Assembly (NCBI GenBank): GCA_030263665.1
Contig: SZPK01000005.1
Location: 285,717-349,716 of the forward strand
Direction: 5' to 3'
Length of the DNA: 64,000 nt
Origin: Villigracilis sp024434165
Lineage (GTDB): Bacteria; Chloroflexota; Anaerolineae; Anaerolineales; Villigracilaceae
Shown piece by piece: positions 31,574-40,577 of the stretch. Positions within the stretch are counted from its first letter, which is position 1, and the number at the start of each line of letters is the position of its first letter. The notes under the pieces are model-generated. The model had not been told where the DNA came from. It ran no database searches and was given only the letters and a program-made list of their open reading frames with translations. The position numbers and the translations under genes are program-made.

Positions 31574-32995
31574 ATGGACATCCTCACAGGAAAAATCCTG
31601 AAATACCATAACTGGACCGACGGAAGAATTATCGGCATCGCAAAAGACGTCGGCAACAAACTCATCGAAGGCGGCATGGAGCGCGATGCGGTGCTCGCCA
31701 AACTCGATGCCGTCCGCCAGAACCCAGGCAGTTTCCTCGCCGCTCCCCTTTTCGCGGAACTCGCCCGCGAGTGCATCCGCATTTCGCAAAAGGACGAGTC
31801 GCCGAACCTCAAACTGCGCGACCAGCCGCTTCAATATCCCATCTGGGGCAGGGAACACATTGACGAAGGTTCGCTCGCCCAAATGGACAACGCCATGCGG
31901 CTGCCCGTCAGTGTGGCGGGCGCGCTCATGCCGGATGCTCACGTCGGTTACGGACTGCCCATCGGCGGCGTGCTGGCAGCGGAGAACGCCGTCATCCCCT
32001 ACGCTGTCGGTGTGGATATCGCCTGCCGCATGAGGTTGTCGCTGTACGAGGTCTCGCCGATTCTGCTCGAGCAAAAGAAGGGCATGTTCGAGAACGCCCT
32101 GTGGGAAGAGACCGCCTTCGGCATGGGCGCGGAATGGAAGGGAACCCGCCGCGCGGAGCACGCAGTGCTGGACGACCCCGCCTGGGAAGCCACCCGCCTG
32201 CTGCAAAGCCTGAGAGATAACGCGGTCAAGCAGCTCGGCACGAGCGGCACGGGAAATCACTTCGTCGAGTGGGGCTCGTTCCGTTTGCACGAGCCGATGT
32301 TTGGCTTGCAGCCTGGCGAATATCTCGCGCTGCTCTCGCACAGCGGTTCGCGCTCGGTCGGATTCAAAATCGCAGACCGCTACAGCAAATTGGCGATGGA
32401 ACTGCATCCCAATCTCGATAAGAGCATCCGTCACCTTGCGTGGCTTTCGCTGGATTCCGAAGAAGGTCAGGAATATTGGCTTTCCATGGAACTGGCTGGC
32501 AGGTTCGCATCGGCGAATCATTACGTGATTCATCATCGCGTGGCGAAGGCGGTTGGGCTGAAAGAAGCGGCGGTTGTCGAAAACCACCATAATTTTGCCT
32601 GGCGCGAAAAACTCCCCGATGAGCGCGAAGTCATCGTCCACCGCAAAGGCGCCACACCCGCAGGAGTCGGCGTTTTGGGCGTCATCCCAGGCTCGATGGG
32701 CGATGCAGGCTACGTGGTCCGCGGCAGAGGCGTGAAGGAGTCGCTGGAGTCCGCTTCGCATGGGGCGGGCCGGCAGATGAGCCGCAAAGCCGCGCTCAAT
32801 TCCATCAGCAGGCGCGAACGGGATGAATATCTCAAGCAGCGCGGCGTGACCCTGCTCGGCGGCGGCTTGGATGAATCTCCGCAGGCATATAAGCCGATTG
32901 ACGAGGTCATTGCCGCACAGCACGACCTGGTGGAAGTCGTCGGCAAGTTCACGCCGAAAATCGTCCGCATGGCGGACGAGCCGGGCGATATTTAG
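31574..32995 (+). CDS. rtcB: RtcB family RNA-splicing ligase
   Basis: A 473-residue GTP-dependent 3'-phosphate RNA ligase that joins 2',3'-cyclic phosphate or 3'-phosphate ends to 5'-OH ends in tRNA splicing and RNA repair. Metal ligands and the guanylylated His are visible: GVDIACRM (Cys near 150), GTSGTGNHF, LSHSGSRSVG, VENHHNF, HRKGATPA and SASHGAGRQMS (His near 395). AAGGA precedes the start. No archease or rtcA is adjacent, so partner factors lie elsewhere or are not needed. Confidence 0.95.
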   Translation: MDILTGKILKYHNWTDGRIIGIAKDVGNKLIEGGMERDAVLAKLDAVRQNPGSFLAAPLFAELARECIRISQKDESPNLKLRDQPLQYPIWGREHIDEGSLAQMDNAMRLPVSVAGALMPDAHVGYGLPIGGVLAAENAVIPYAVGVDIACRMRLSLYEVSPILLEQKKGMFENALWEETAFGMGAEWKGTRRAEHAVLDDPAWEATRLLQSLRDNAVKQLGTSGTGNHFVEWGSFRLHEPMFGLQPGEYLALLSHSGSRSVGFKIADRYSKLAMELHPNLDKSIRHLAWLSLDSEEGQEYWLSMELAGRFASANHYVIHHRVAKAVGLKEAAVVENHHNFAWREKLPDEREVIVHRKGATPAGVGVLGVIPGSMGDAGYVVRGRGVKESLESASHGAGRQMSRKAALNSISRRERDEYLKQRGVTLLGGGLDESPQAYKPIDEVIAAQHDLVEVVGKFTPKIVRMADEPGDI

Positions 32996-33022
32996 GGAAA
33001 GCCGCGGCACGAACGGCATGCA

Positions 33023-33062
33023 AAAAGGTCACGGAAGAGCAAGGAACTTCCGTGACCTTTTC
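33023..33062 (+). terminator. Intrinsic terminator after rtcB
   Basis: AAAAGGTCACGGAAG at 33023-33037 and CTTCCGTGACCTTTT at 33047-33061 form a perfect 15-bp stem. The -10 box of the next gene begins three bases later. Confidence 0.85.
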
Positions 33063-33064
33063 GT

Positions 33065-33070
33065 TATAAT
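33065..33070 (+). promoter_or_regulatory. -10 box TATAAT for the cyclase gene
   Basis: TATAAT lies 27 bases before the ATG at 33098 with GAGG between, so the leader is about 20 bases. Confidence 0.5.
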
Positions 33071-33097
33071 GAGTGCGTATCATCTCACGAGGCATCC

Positions 33098-33736
33098 ATG
33101 TTACCAAACGACCCGCAATTTCAGGACCTATTGCTCACCTATTCCCAGGAAACGAACCCAACGGTACGCAGGCAGCTGGAGGATATGATCTGGCAGGCAT
33201 ACGGCACGGAAAACACCGTGCTGGTGCTGGATATGTTCGGCTTCTCGCTGTTGACAAGAAAATACGGAATTGTTCATTATCTTTCGATGATCCGGCGTAT
33301 GCAGTTGACCGTCGAGCCCATCATCACGGGGCATGGCGGCACGGTCGTCAAATTCGAAGCGGACAACTGCTTCGCCGTCCTGCCCAACCCGCTGGCGGCG
33401 GTGCGCGCGGCGATCACGATCCAGCACGCGCTCCACGCCTCCAACCTGCTGACTTCGGACGAACTCGACGTGCATGTGTCCATCGGGATTGATTACGGAA
33501 AAATCCTGATCGTCAACAACGAGGATATGTTCGGCGACGCCGTCAACCGTGCCTGCAAAATGGGAGAGGATATCGGGGTGGCGGACGAGGTTTTGATCAC
33601 AAAAGAAGCGATGGACCTCATCCCCGCCGAAGCGGCAATCGAGGGAAAACCCGTCGAGGTGAACATCGGCGGAATGAATGTGGCGGCTTATTCGATTGTC
33701 TTTCGAACCGGCAGCGCAGAGGAAGAACAAGGATAG
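33098..33736 (+). CDS. Class III adenylate/guanylate cyclase catalytic domain
   Basis: A 212-residue, single-domain soluble nucleotide cyclase. The two metal-binding Asp residues appear in VLVLDMFGFS (Asp45) and VVKFEADNCF (Asp89). The dimerisation and ribose-binding segment VSIGIDYGKILIVNNEDMFGDAVNRACKMGE is also present near 131-161. There is no sensor or membrane domain. Product (cAMP or cGMP) cannot be assigned with certainty. If it makes cAMP, the two Crp/Fnr-type regulators in this window would be natural readers. Confidence 0.88.
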   Translation: MLPNDPQFQDLLLTYSQETNPTVRRQLEDMIWQAYGTENTVLVLDMFGFSLLTRKYGIVHYLSMIRRMQLTVEPIITGHGGTVVKFEADNCFAVLPNPLAAVRAAITIQHALHASNLLTSDELDVHVSIGIDYGKILIVNNEDMFGDAVNRACKMGEDIGVADEVLITKEAMDLIPAEAAIEGKPVEVNIGGMNVAAYSIVFRTGSAEEEQG

Positions 33737-33758
33737 GAAAGCGCCTGGAGTTCGTCAA

Positions 33759-33798
33759 CAAAAAAAGCGGCAACGGTATGGAATCCGTTCCGCTTTTT
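33759..33798. terminator. Bidirectional terminator between cyclase and gltX
   Basis: AAAAAAAGCGG...AACGG and CCGTT...CCGCTTTTTT form a stem with T tracts in both directions, serving the convergent cyclase and gltX genes. Confidence 0.85.
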
Positions 33799-33814
33799 TG
33801 TTTCTGCTCGAAAC

Positions 33815-35296
33815 TTACTGCTTTTCCAACATCTCAATCGCGTTTTGGATGCGGCGCAGGCAGACCTCACGCCCAATGATCTCCATGCTTTCAAACAGCG
33901 GCGGGCTGACTTTTTGTCCCGTGATGGCTACACGCAGGACACCAAAGACCTGGCTGGCGGAGAACCCGCTCTCTTCGACGTACGCCCGCATGGGCGGCTC
34001 GCATCGTTCGTGACTGAGGTCTGGCTGCGCTCCCAGAATTTGATACGCCCTTCGAGCGATCTCCGCGGACTGCTTCGCGTCCAGCCCTTTTGCAATCAAG
34101 TCTTCGGGGCTGGGCGTCACTTCGTCCCTGAAGAAGAACGCGCCGAAGGAGATGCAATCGTCCAGGGTGGTCAGCCGCTCGCGGATGAGCGGGACGATCT
34201 TCAGCAGCACATCGTCTTTGACGGCGAGTCCCTCACGGGTAAAGTAAGGCTTGAGACGGGCTGCCAGGTCCTCGGTCGTGAAGAGGCGGATGTGAGTCGC
34301 GTTGAAGTGGTCCAGTTTCTGGAAGTTGATCGCGGCGGGCGAGGGAGTCAAATTATCAATGCTGAAGCGTTCGATCATTTGATCCAGCGTCATCACATCG
34401 TCTTCGGGGACGCCCCACCCCATCAACGCGCACCAGTTGAGCACGCCTTCGGGGGTGAAGCCGAGGTCCTGCATGTCTTTGATGAAAATGGAATAACCGT
34501 CCTTCATGGCTTGCGCGGATTCGCGTTTGCTCATTTTTCCCTTGCCGCTTGGTTTGAGGAAAACGGACAGGTGAACCCAGACCGGCTCCTCCCAGCCAAA
34601 CGCGCGGACGATGTTGACGTGCAGCGGGAACGTGCCTAGCCACTCCGAGCCGCGCAGGACGTGCGTGATCTGCATCTCGTGGTCGTCCACCATGGCAGCG
34701 AGATGGTAGGTCGGCAAGCCGTCGGATTTGAGCAAGACCTGGTCGTTGAGTTGCTTGTTTTCGGTGACGATCTCGCCGCGCAGGTGATCGTGCGCCACGG
34801 TGACGCCGTCCTGCGGCATTTTGAAGCGGATGGTGTGAGGCTCGCCGCTTGCGATCCGTTTCGCCGCCTCGTCGGGACTCAGGATGCGGCAGGTGCCGTC
34901 GTAATGCGGGTTTTCCTTGCGTTTCATCTGTTCCTGACGGACTTGTTCGAGCCGTTCGGGAGTGCAGAAGCAGGGATAGGCGTGACCTTTTTCCACGAGG
35001 ATTTTCGCGTGATGCTGGTAGACCTCGCGCCGCTCGGTCTGGCGGTACGGTCCGTATTTCCCGCCAATGTCGGGACCTTCGTCGTATTCAAGTCCAAGCC
35101 AGCGCAAGCCGTCCATGATCTCCTGCTCTGCGCCGGGGACGGTGCGCTTGAGGTCGGTGTCTTCGATGCGCAGCACGAATTGCCCGCCTGTCTTTTTGGC
35201 GAGCAGGTAATCGTACAAGGCGACGCGCGCCGTACCGAGGTGCATGTGACCGGTCGGCGATGGTGCGATGCGGGTGCGGGCAGGTTTGATGGACAA
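33815..35296 (-). CDS. gltX: Glutamyl-tRNA synthetase
   Basis: Charges tRNA-Glu with glutamate. The 493-residue protein has the class I motif PTGHMHLG near 14-21, GKGKMSKRES near 250-259 for KMSKS, and a C-terminal anticodon-binding all-helical region. The start codon is TTG at 35296 preceded by AAGGAG and eight bases; no nearby ATG fits. It lies at the end of the mre/min/rodA block but is separated from rodA by a repeat, so it may be its own unit. Confidence 0.96.
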   Translation of the reverse strand: MSIKPARTRIAPSPTGHMHLGTARVALYDYLLAKKTGGQFVLRIEDTDLKRTVPGAEQEIMDGLRWLGLEYDEGPDIGGKYGPYRQTERREVYQHHAKILVEKGHAYPCFCTPERLEQVRQEQMKRKENPHYDGTCRILSPDEAAKRIASGEPHTIRFKMPQDGVTVAHDHLRGEIVTENKQLNDQVLLKSDGLPTYHLAAMVDDHEMQITHVLRGSEWLGTFPLHVNIVRAFGWEEPVWVHLSVFLKPSGKGKMSKRESAQAMKDGYSIFIKDMQDLGFTPEGVLNWCALMGWGVPEDDVMTLDQMIERFSIDNLTPSPAAINFQKLDHFNATHIRLFTTEDLAARLKPYFTREGLAVKDDVLLKIVPLIRERLTTLDDCISFGAFFFRDEVTPSPEDLIAKGLDAKQSAEIARRAYQILGAQPDLSHERCEPPMRAYVEESGFSASQVFGVLRVAITGQKVSPPLFESMEIIGREVCLRRIQNAIEMLEKQ

Positions 35297-35310
35297 GATG
35301 AATACTCCTT

Positions 35311-35369
35311 GAATGACGATGGATTACGGACGATGGACTGTAAACCACCGTCTATCGTCCGTCGTCCGA
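35311..35369. repeat. GACGATGGAC inverted repeat, third locus
   Basis: ACGGACGATGGAC at 35326-35338 pairs with GTCTATCGTCCGT at 35350-35362 with one mismatch, and related units flank it. It fills most of the gap between rodA and gltX. Confidence 0.65.
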
Positions 35370-35371
35370 TT

Positions 35372-36502
35372 TTAGAATTCCAATTCCTTGCGGCGCATGA
35401 CGACGGATTCGACCAGCCCGATGCCGATCATCAGCGCGGTGAGACCGCTCCCGCCGTAACTGATGAAGGGCAGCGGCAGACCGGAGACCGGCAGAAGGTT
35501 GAGGTTCATCCCAATGTTGACCGCGCCCTGGAAGAAGATCAGGGTAGCCACGCCCAGGGCGATCATCGAGCCAGCCATATCCCGCGCTTTTTGCGCGGCG
35601 CGGATGCAGCGCCAGACGATGATTCCCAGTGTGAGGATGATGAGCACGCCTCCCACCATGCCGAATTCTTCGGAACTCGCCGCGAAGATGAAATCGGTGT
35701 GACGCACCTTGAGGAAGCGTAACTGCGTCTGCGAGCCGTGTCCGTAGCCCTGTCCAAAAATCCCGCCGGAGCCGACGGCGATCAGCGCCTGCTGAACGTT
35801 GTAGCGGTTGCCGTAGGTGTCGTTCGGGTCCGGTACGACGAAGTTGACAATACGCTCCTGTTGATACGCCTGCAGCCCCGGAATGCGGATGCCAAGCACG
35901 GAAAGCACAATCACACTCGCCAACAAAACCGCACCAACCACTGCGGCGAAAGCCACGTGTTTCACCTGTATGCCGTTCACCCACAGCATCACCGCCAGGA
36001 TGACCGACAACACCATCACATTGCTCAGGTTCGGCTGGAGCAAAATCAAAACGATGATGCCAGATGCCCAAAGGACCGCCCCAAACACCCAGCGCAAATC
36101 GCGCGGGCGATCCTGCACCGCTTCGAAATACCGCGCCAGGATGATGATGGCAACGATCTTGGCAAACTCGGTCGGCTGAAGGAAGAGCACGCCCACCTGG
36201 AACCAGCGCTGGGCGCCGAACGCCGATTGCCCGAAGCCGGTCAGCGTGACGAGGAAGATCAGGATGACAAGATAGATCGGGCGGTAGAGCGCCAGCCAGT
36301 AGCGGTAATCCACGGAGGCGAGCAGAAAGATGAGAACCACGCCGAGGATGGCAAAATACACCTGGCGGGAAATCAGCGGCTGCAACACTTCGTTACCCGC
36401 CACCGCGGAACGAATCATCGCCGTGCCAAACGAAGACGCCAGCACGATTGCGCCCAGCAGCAGGAAGTCGAAGTTACGCCAGGAAAGTCTGCGATTTACC
36501 AT
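35372..36502 (-). CDS. rodA: Rod-shape SEDS glycosyltransferase RodA
   Basis: RodA polymerises peptidoglycan glycan strands with PBP2 during cell elongation. The 376-residue protein has about ten helices and SEDS motifs: LQPTEFAKI near 108-116, GQGYGHGSQT in the extracytoplasmic loop, the EEFG motif near 275-280, and PFISYGGSGL near 344-353. The ATG at 36502 gives the normal N terminus (WRNFDFLLLG). A terminator-like hairpin with its T tract ends just before this ATG and no Shine-Dalgarno is visible, so expression probably depends on readthrough from minE. Confidence 0.95.
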   Translation of the reverse strand: MVNRRLSWRNFDFLLLGAIVLASSFGTAMIRSAVAGNEVLQPLISRQVYFAILGVVLIFLLASVDYRYWLALYRPIYLVILIFLVTLTGFGQSAFGAQRWFQVGVLFLQPTEFAKIVAIIILARYFEAVQDRPRDLRWVFGAVLWASGIIVLILLQPNLSNVMVLSVILAVMLWVNGIQVKHVAFAAVVGAVLLASVIVLSVLGIRIPGLQAYQQERIVNFVVPDPNDTYGNRYNVQQALIAVGSGGIFGQGYGHGSQTQLRFLKVRHTDFIFAASSEEFGMVGGVLIILTLGIIVWRCIRAAQKARDMAGSMIALGVATLIFFQGAVNIGMNLNLLPVSGLPLPFISYGGSGLTALMIGIGLVESVVMRRKELEF

Positions 36503-36503
36503 A

Positions 36504-36550
36504 AACAAAAAACACGGACGCAACCGGCGAAGCCGCCAGGTTGATCCGTG
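36504..36550 (-). terminator. Terminator-like hairpin abutting the rodA start
   Basis: Reverse-strand CACGGATCAACC pairs with GGTTGCGTCCGTG around a GGCGG/CCG inner stem and is followed by TTTTTTGTTT. The T tract ends two bases before the rodA ATG. Confidence 0.65.
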
Positions 36551-36568
36551 CCTCGCTGAGATTACGAT

Positions 36569-36820
36569 TCAACCCGCGCGGTGATGCGACACATTCCGCA
36601 GGGGAATATCCGCCACCAGCCTTTGCGAGCGTCCGTCCCGCTCCAAGCCGATCTGCACGGCGTCGGGGTCAATGTCAATGTATTGCGATATCGCCTTGAG
36701 CAGGTCATCCTTGAGGGCTTCGAGCTGGGCGGGAGTCAGGTCGGTGCGGTCATGCACCAGGACGAGCTGCAGGCGTTCCTTCGCGCTTGCCGCGCTCCGC
36801 TTTCGTGTGAAGAAGTTCAT
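36569..36820 (-). CDS. minE: Cell division topological specificity factor MinE
   Basis: MinE stimulates MinD ATPase to drive pole-to-pole or polar positioning of the division inhibitor. The 83-residue protein begins with MNFFTRKRSAASAKERLQL (membrane-targeting helix and the MinD-contact helix) and continues LVLVHDRTDLTPAQLEAL, then the beta-sheet dimer domain. Length and order match the family. It starts one base after minD; GGAGG lies inside the end of minD. Confidence 0.95.
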   Translation of the reverse strand: MNFFTRKRSAASAKERLQLVLVHDRTDLTPAQLEALKDDLLKAISQYIDIDPDAVQIGLERDGRSQRLVADIPLRNVSHHRAG

Positions 36821-36821
36821 G

Positions 36822-37619
36822 TCACTTCCTCCCCGTCAACCGCTGAATGGCGTTCCACAACCCGCCCTGCTGGGCAAGGTCCATGAAGGGGACATCCTGT
36901 CCCTGCAAACGTTTCGCAATGTTGCGGAACGCCTGCCCTGCGCGGCTCTTCGGGTCGTTGACCACGGGCGCGCCGCGATTCGAACCGATGATGACCGATT
37001 CATCCTCCGGGACGATGCCAATGAGTTGGATGCCCAGCAGGTCGAGCACGTCTTCGGCAGACAGCATGTCGTTGTTCTTTACAAGGGTGGGATTCAGACG
37101 GTTGAGAATCAACAGCGGACCGCTCTTCTCCTCCGCCTCCAAAATTCCGATCACGCGGTCTGCATCGCGCACCGCGCTGACCTCGGGGTTGGTCACCAGC
37201 AGGACACGGTCCGCCGCCGCAATCGCATTGCGGAATCCGCGCTCGATGCCCGCGGGTGAGTCAATGATCACGAAGTCAGAATCAGCCCGCAGGTCGTTGC
37301 AGATGCGCACCATGTCCGAAGGCGAGACGGCGTTCTTGTCGCGGGTTTGCGCGGCTGGAATGAGGTACATCTCAGGGTAATGCTTGTCGCGGATCATCGC
37401 CTGCTTCAGTTTGCAGCGCCCTTCGATCACGTCCACGATGTCGTAGACGATGCGGTTTTCGAGTCCCATGACAACGTCCAGGTTTCGCAAGCCGATATCG
37501 CCGTCAATGCAGACGACCCGTTTGCCGTCCATGGCGAGGGCGGTGGCAAGGTTCGCAACGGCGGTGGTTTTGCCCACGCCGCCCTTGCCGGAGGTAACAG
37601 TAATCACTTGAGCGGTCAT
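36822..37619 (-). CDS. minD: Septum site-determining ATPase MinD
   Basis: MinD is a Walker-type ATPase that recruits MinC to the membrane to block FtsZ near the poles. The 265-residue protein has the deviant Walker A SGKGGVGKTT near 10-19, MGLENRIVYDIVDV as the typical switch region, SPAGIERGF near 118-126 and a C-terminal amphipathic membrane helix GGLWNAIQRLTGRK. AGGAAC lies before the ATG. It is between minC and minE on the same strand. Confidence 0.97.
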   Translation of the reverse strand: MTAQVITVTSGKGGVGKTTAVANLATALAMDGKRVVCIDGDIGLRNLDVVMGLENRIVYDIVDVIEGRCKLKQAMIRDKHYPEMYLIPAAQTRDKNAVSPSDMVRICNDLRADSDFVIIDSPAGIERGFRNAIAAADRVLLVTNPEVSAVRDADRVIGILEAEEKSGPLLILNRLNPTLVKNNDMLSAEDVLDLLGIQLIGIVPEDESVIIGSNRGAPVVNDPKSRAGQAFRNIAKRLQGQDVPFMDLAQQGGLWNAIQRLTGRK

Positions 37620-37638
37620 AATAGTTCCTGAGTATGGA

Positions 37639-38319
37639 TTAACCTGTGTGCCATAGTTCGGCTTGCAAACGACCTTCGCTGTTGATGCTGGCAATTTCAG
37701 GTCTGGGGTCTTTTTGCGGTTTGAGCGTTGCGGAGACTTCATCCGCAATGCGGAGTTGGTTGGCGGAAAGATCGAGGGCGCAGATGAACGCCGACCGGTC
37801 TCCCTTTGAGCCGGCATGGATCATGCCGCGCACCCTGCCCCACACAATGACGTTCCCTTCGGCGACCACCTCCGCGCCCGGGTTGACATCGCCCACAATG
37901 ACGACGTGACCGGGATATTCGATGCGCGTGCCGGAGCGGATGGTTTTGGTGATGAATAGAGCCGTATCGTTCGAGACGGCGTCGGCAGCGTGACGCTGTT
38001 CTTCGGGTCTCGGCTTGGAGATGCGGGTGGCAAGCCCAAGCAGCTGGGAGGTCTGCTCGGTCAGCGGCGATTCACTGACCACCGCCCACAACGACACGTT
38101 CCGTTCCGAAAGCCGGTCACGCAGTTCGACCAGGTCGTTCACCTTCAGCGCCTGCGCGCCCACGTCAATGGCGAGCCGGGCGCCTTGAAAAAAAGATGGG
38201 CGTTCATCAATTTGCAGGAGCAGGGCGGTTTGCTGGTCTTCCCACGACGATTCTGAAAATGTCGCAAGAAGCCCGTCGCGGATTCCCTTGATTTGAACGA
38301 TGGAAGTGGTCGGTTCCAT
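37639..38319 (-). CDS. minC: Septum site-determining protein MinC
   Basis: MinC inhibits FtsZ ring assembly when carried by MinD. The 226-residue protein has a less conserved N-terminal domain (IVQIKGIRDGLLATF near 7-21) and a C-terminal beta-helix with HVVIVGDVNPGAEVVAEGN and GSKGDRSAFICALDL, the MinC hallmark. It begins the minC-minD-minE order. The ATG at 38319 was chosen over a longer frame that runs into the promoter region. Confidence 0.93.
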   Translation of the reverse strand: MEPTTSIVQIKGIRDGLLATFSESSWEDQQTALLLQIDERPSFFQGARLAIDVGAQALKVNDLVELRDRLSERNVSLWAVVSESPLTEQTSQLLGLATRISKPRPEEQRHAADAVSNDTALFITKTIRSGTRIEYPGHVVIVGDVNPGAEVVAEGNVIVWGRVRGMIHAGSKGDRSAFICALDLSANQLRIADEVSATLKPQKDPRPEIASINSEGRLQAELWHTG

Positions 38320-38336
38320 GGGCTGATTCTTATCAC

Positions 38337-38360
38337 CATCAGGTCGAATTATACCTGATG
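38337..38360 (-). promoter_or_regulatory. minC promoter with -10 inside an inverted repeat
   Basis: CATCAGGT at 38337-38344 and ACCTGATG at 38353-38360 form a perfect 8-bp inverted repeat. The reverse-strand TATAAT at 38353-38348 lies within it, so a bound repressor would cover the -10 box. Confidence 0.5.
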
Positions 38361-38375
38361 AAATTATCATCCCAT

Positions 38376-40577
38376 CTATGGAGAGGTTCCGCTCTGCCCC
38401 TGCGCAATATCCAGGGCTTTGATCTCGAAATACGCCCGGATGACACGCTCCACCATCGGGCCTGCCACGCTTGCGCCTTCGCCGCCGTTATAGGCGAAAG
38501 CCAGCACGATAATTTCGGGGTCTTCATACGGGGCGAAGGCAACCGTCCAGGAGTGGGTGGGCCACGAGCCAAACTGACAGCGATTGGCGGCGCGAGCCAC
38601 GTCGTCGCAGTATTCGGCGGTGCCGGTCTTGCCTGCTACCGCGATGGGAAAATCGCCAAAGAGGTCGTTGAGCGTTCCGTACAGCGTGGCGGTTACGGCA
38701 AGGCGCATGCCTTCGCGCACGGCTTGAACGGTCTCCGGTTTCACGGTCTTCAGTTCGTCGGTCAGGGTGCAGTAGGGTCCGTCGCAGGAGTATTCGCGAA
38801 TCAACGGGTCAACCGTGATGTCCCATTTTTTGTTTGAGGTAAATGGGGAGATCTGATAACTGCCGGGCGTTTCGAATTCCGTCACCGTGAAATCCAGCGG
38901 ATTCTGGGGATTGAACCAGACCGGAATCACGTTCCCATCGCCGTCGGTCACCTGGCGGACGATGGTCGGCTGCATGAGAACGCCGTTATTGGCAATCGTC
39001 GCGCCGGAGAGCAGAACCTGGAGCGGCGTGGCAAGGACATAGCCCTGTCCCACGCTGGCAATGTACGTGTCGCCGGTGGACCAGTTCTCGCCGGTGTTGA
39101 TGCGCTTCCACTGCGGGTCGGGAATCAAGCCGTCCGCTTCGCCGTAGAGTTGAATACCGGAGCGTTCGTCGTATCCAAGCGCGCGCGCATATTGACGCAG
39201 ACGCTCGATACCCAGCCCCTGCGGGATCTCATCCTCATAACCGCCGCCGAGTTTGTAAAAACAAACGTTGCTGGAAAAACCGATGCACTGGTAAAAGTTG
39301 ATCGAACCGAAGCCTTCCGGCAGTTTTTCAAAAATGTGATCCACGAACGGGCGCGTGTTTGCGTCGGTACACACATCGGTGGGATTGAAGCGCTCGCACA
39401 AAAGCAGCTGACCGGGAGCCTGCACGATGTCATCTCCATCCACCACGCCCTCATTGAAAGCGCCGGTCGCCGTGGACAGTTTGAATGTGGAGCCGGGAGG
39501 ATATTCCGCAGAAATGGCGTTGTTCAGCAAAGGCTTGCGCGGGTCCTGGCTCAGTTGTTCGTAATAATAGGCGGGGATGATGCGCGCAAGACGGTTGTTC
39601 TCGTAATTCGGGTAGGAAACCATGGCGAGAATTTCGCCCGTCTTCGGGTTCATTGCAATGATCACGCCGCTCGAAATACGGATTCTGCCAAAGTAGGTAT
39701 TCCAGAAGTTGATCTCCTCCAGCAGAGTGGCTTCTGCGGCGGCTTGCAGGCGTGTGTCAATCGTCAAATAAACGTTGTTGCCGGGTTCGGGGGCGATGGG
39801 CGGCTCCAGGTTGCGGATCTCCTGTCCCGCCACGTCCACTTGAACGACGCGCAGCCCATTCCTGCCTGCCAAAATATCCTGCAGCGACGCTTCCACACCG
39901 GAGTAACCGATCTTATCGCGGTTGGGAATAAACCCCTGGGCGCGCAGTTCCTCCTCCTGTGAGGCGGGGATGGGACCCAGAAAACCCACGATGTGGGCGG
40001 TCAGGGAACCGGTTGGATAATCGCGAATCGGCTCGATCTCGACCGCGACGCCGGGCCAGTCCACCGATTTTTCTTCCACGATCCGGGCGATCTCTTCCGA
40101 GACATTGCATTTGATCTTGACCGGGCTGTAAGGCGCGAGCGTATCCTGCAGCGCGACCAACTGGGCGATTCCAGGTCCCTCCACGCAGGGGGCGAAGAGT
40201 TTGGCTTCTTCGAGCGATTCATCGGTGACGGGTCCGCCCACGGGAACGTCAACCAGTTCCGAAAGTTCGCGGTAGATGCGCTGGATGTCCGAATCATCCA
40301 CCGGCAGGTTTGCAGGTGTGACAACCACATTATAGGAAGCGATATTCCGCGCAAGGATGTAGCCGTTCCGGTCATAGATGATGCCGCGCGGGGCGGGCAC
40401 GCTCACTTCGTTGGTATAGTTGTCCACGGCGCGCGTTCTCCAATCCTCGCTTTGGAATACTTGTAAATTGATCAGGCGGATGAGAAACGCCGTCATCGCC
40501 AGGGCAACGACGATGTAGATTGACATAAGCCGCCACGCCTCAAATCGGACGGGACGGGATTCTGTTCCGGTGCTCAT
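38376..40577 (-). CDS. mrdA: Penicillin-binding protein 2 (MrdA)
   Basis: The elongation-specific peptidoglycan transpeptidase that works with RodA. The 733-residue protein has one N-terminal helix (about 17-38), a dimerisation domain with APRGIIYDRNG, and the transpeptidase domain: PPGSTFKL near 363 (active Ser and Lys), GFSSNVCF (SxN) and AGKTGTAEY near 650 (KTG). It is longer than E. coli PBP2, partly through extra Cys-containing loops (CERFNPTDVC, YSCDGPYC). It overlaps mreD by four bases and is followed by minC. Confidence 0.95.
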   Translation of the reverse strand: MSTGTESRPVRFEAWRLMSIYIVVALAMTAFLIRLINLQVFQSEDWRTRAVDNYTNEVSVPAPRGIIYDRNGYILARNIASYNVVVTPANLPVDDSDIQRIYRELSELVDVPVGGPVTDESLEEAKLFAPCVEGPGIAQLVALQDTLAPYSPVKIKCNVSEEIARIVEEKSVDWPGVAVEIEPIRDYPTGSLTAHIVGFLGPIPASQEEELRAQGFIPNRDKIGYSGVEASLQDILAGRNGLRVVQVDVAGQEIRNLEPPIAPEPGNNVYLTIDTRLQAAAEATLLEEINFWNTYFGRIRISSGVIIAMNPKTGEILAMVSYPNYENNRLARIIPAYYYEQLSQDPRKPLLNNAISAEYPPGSTFKLSTATGAFNEGVVDGDDIVQAPGQLLLCERFNPTDVCTDANTRPFVDHIFEKLPEGFGSINFYQCIGFSSNVCFYKLGGGYEDEIPQGLGIERLRQYARALGYDERSGIQLYGEADGLIPDPQWKRINTGENWSTGDTYIASVGQGYVLATPLQVLLSGATIANNGVLMQPTIVRQVTDGDGNVIPVWFNPQNPLDFTVTEFETPGSYQISPFTSNKKWDITVDPLIREYSCDGPYCTLTDELKTVKPETVQAVREGMRLAVTATLYGTLNDLFGDFPIAVAGKTGTAEYCDDVARAANRCQFGSWPTHSWTVAFAPYEDPEIIVLAFAYNGGEGASVAGPMVERVIRAYFEIKALDIAQGQSGTSP

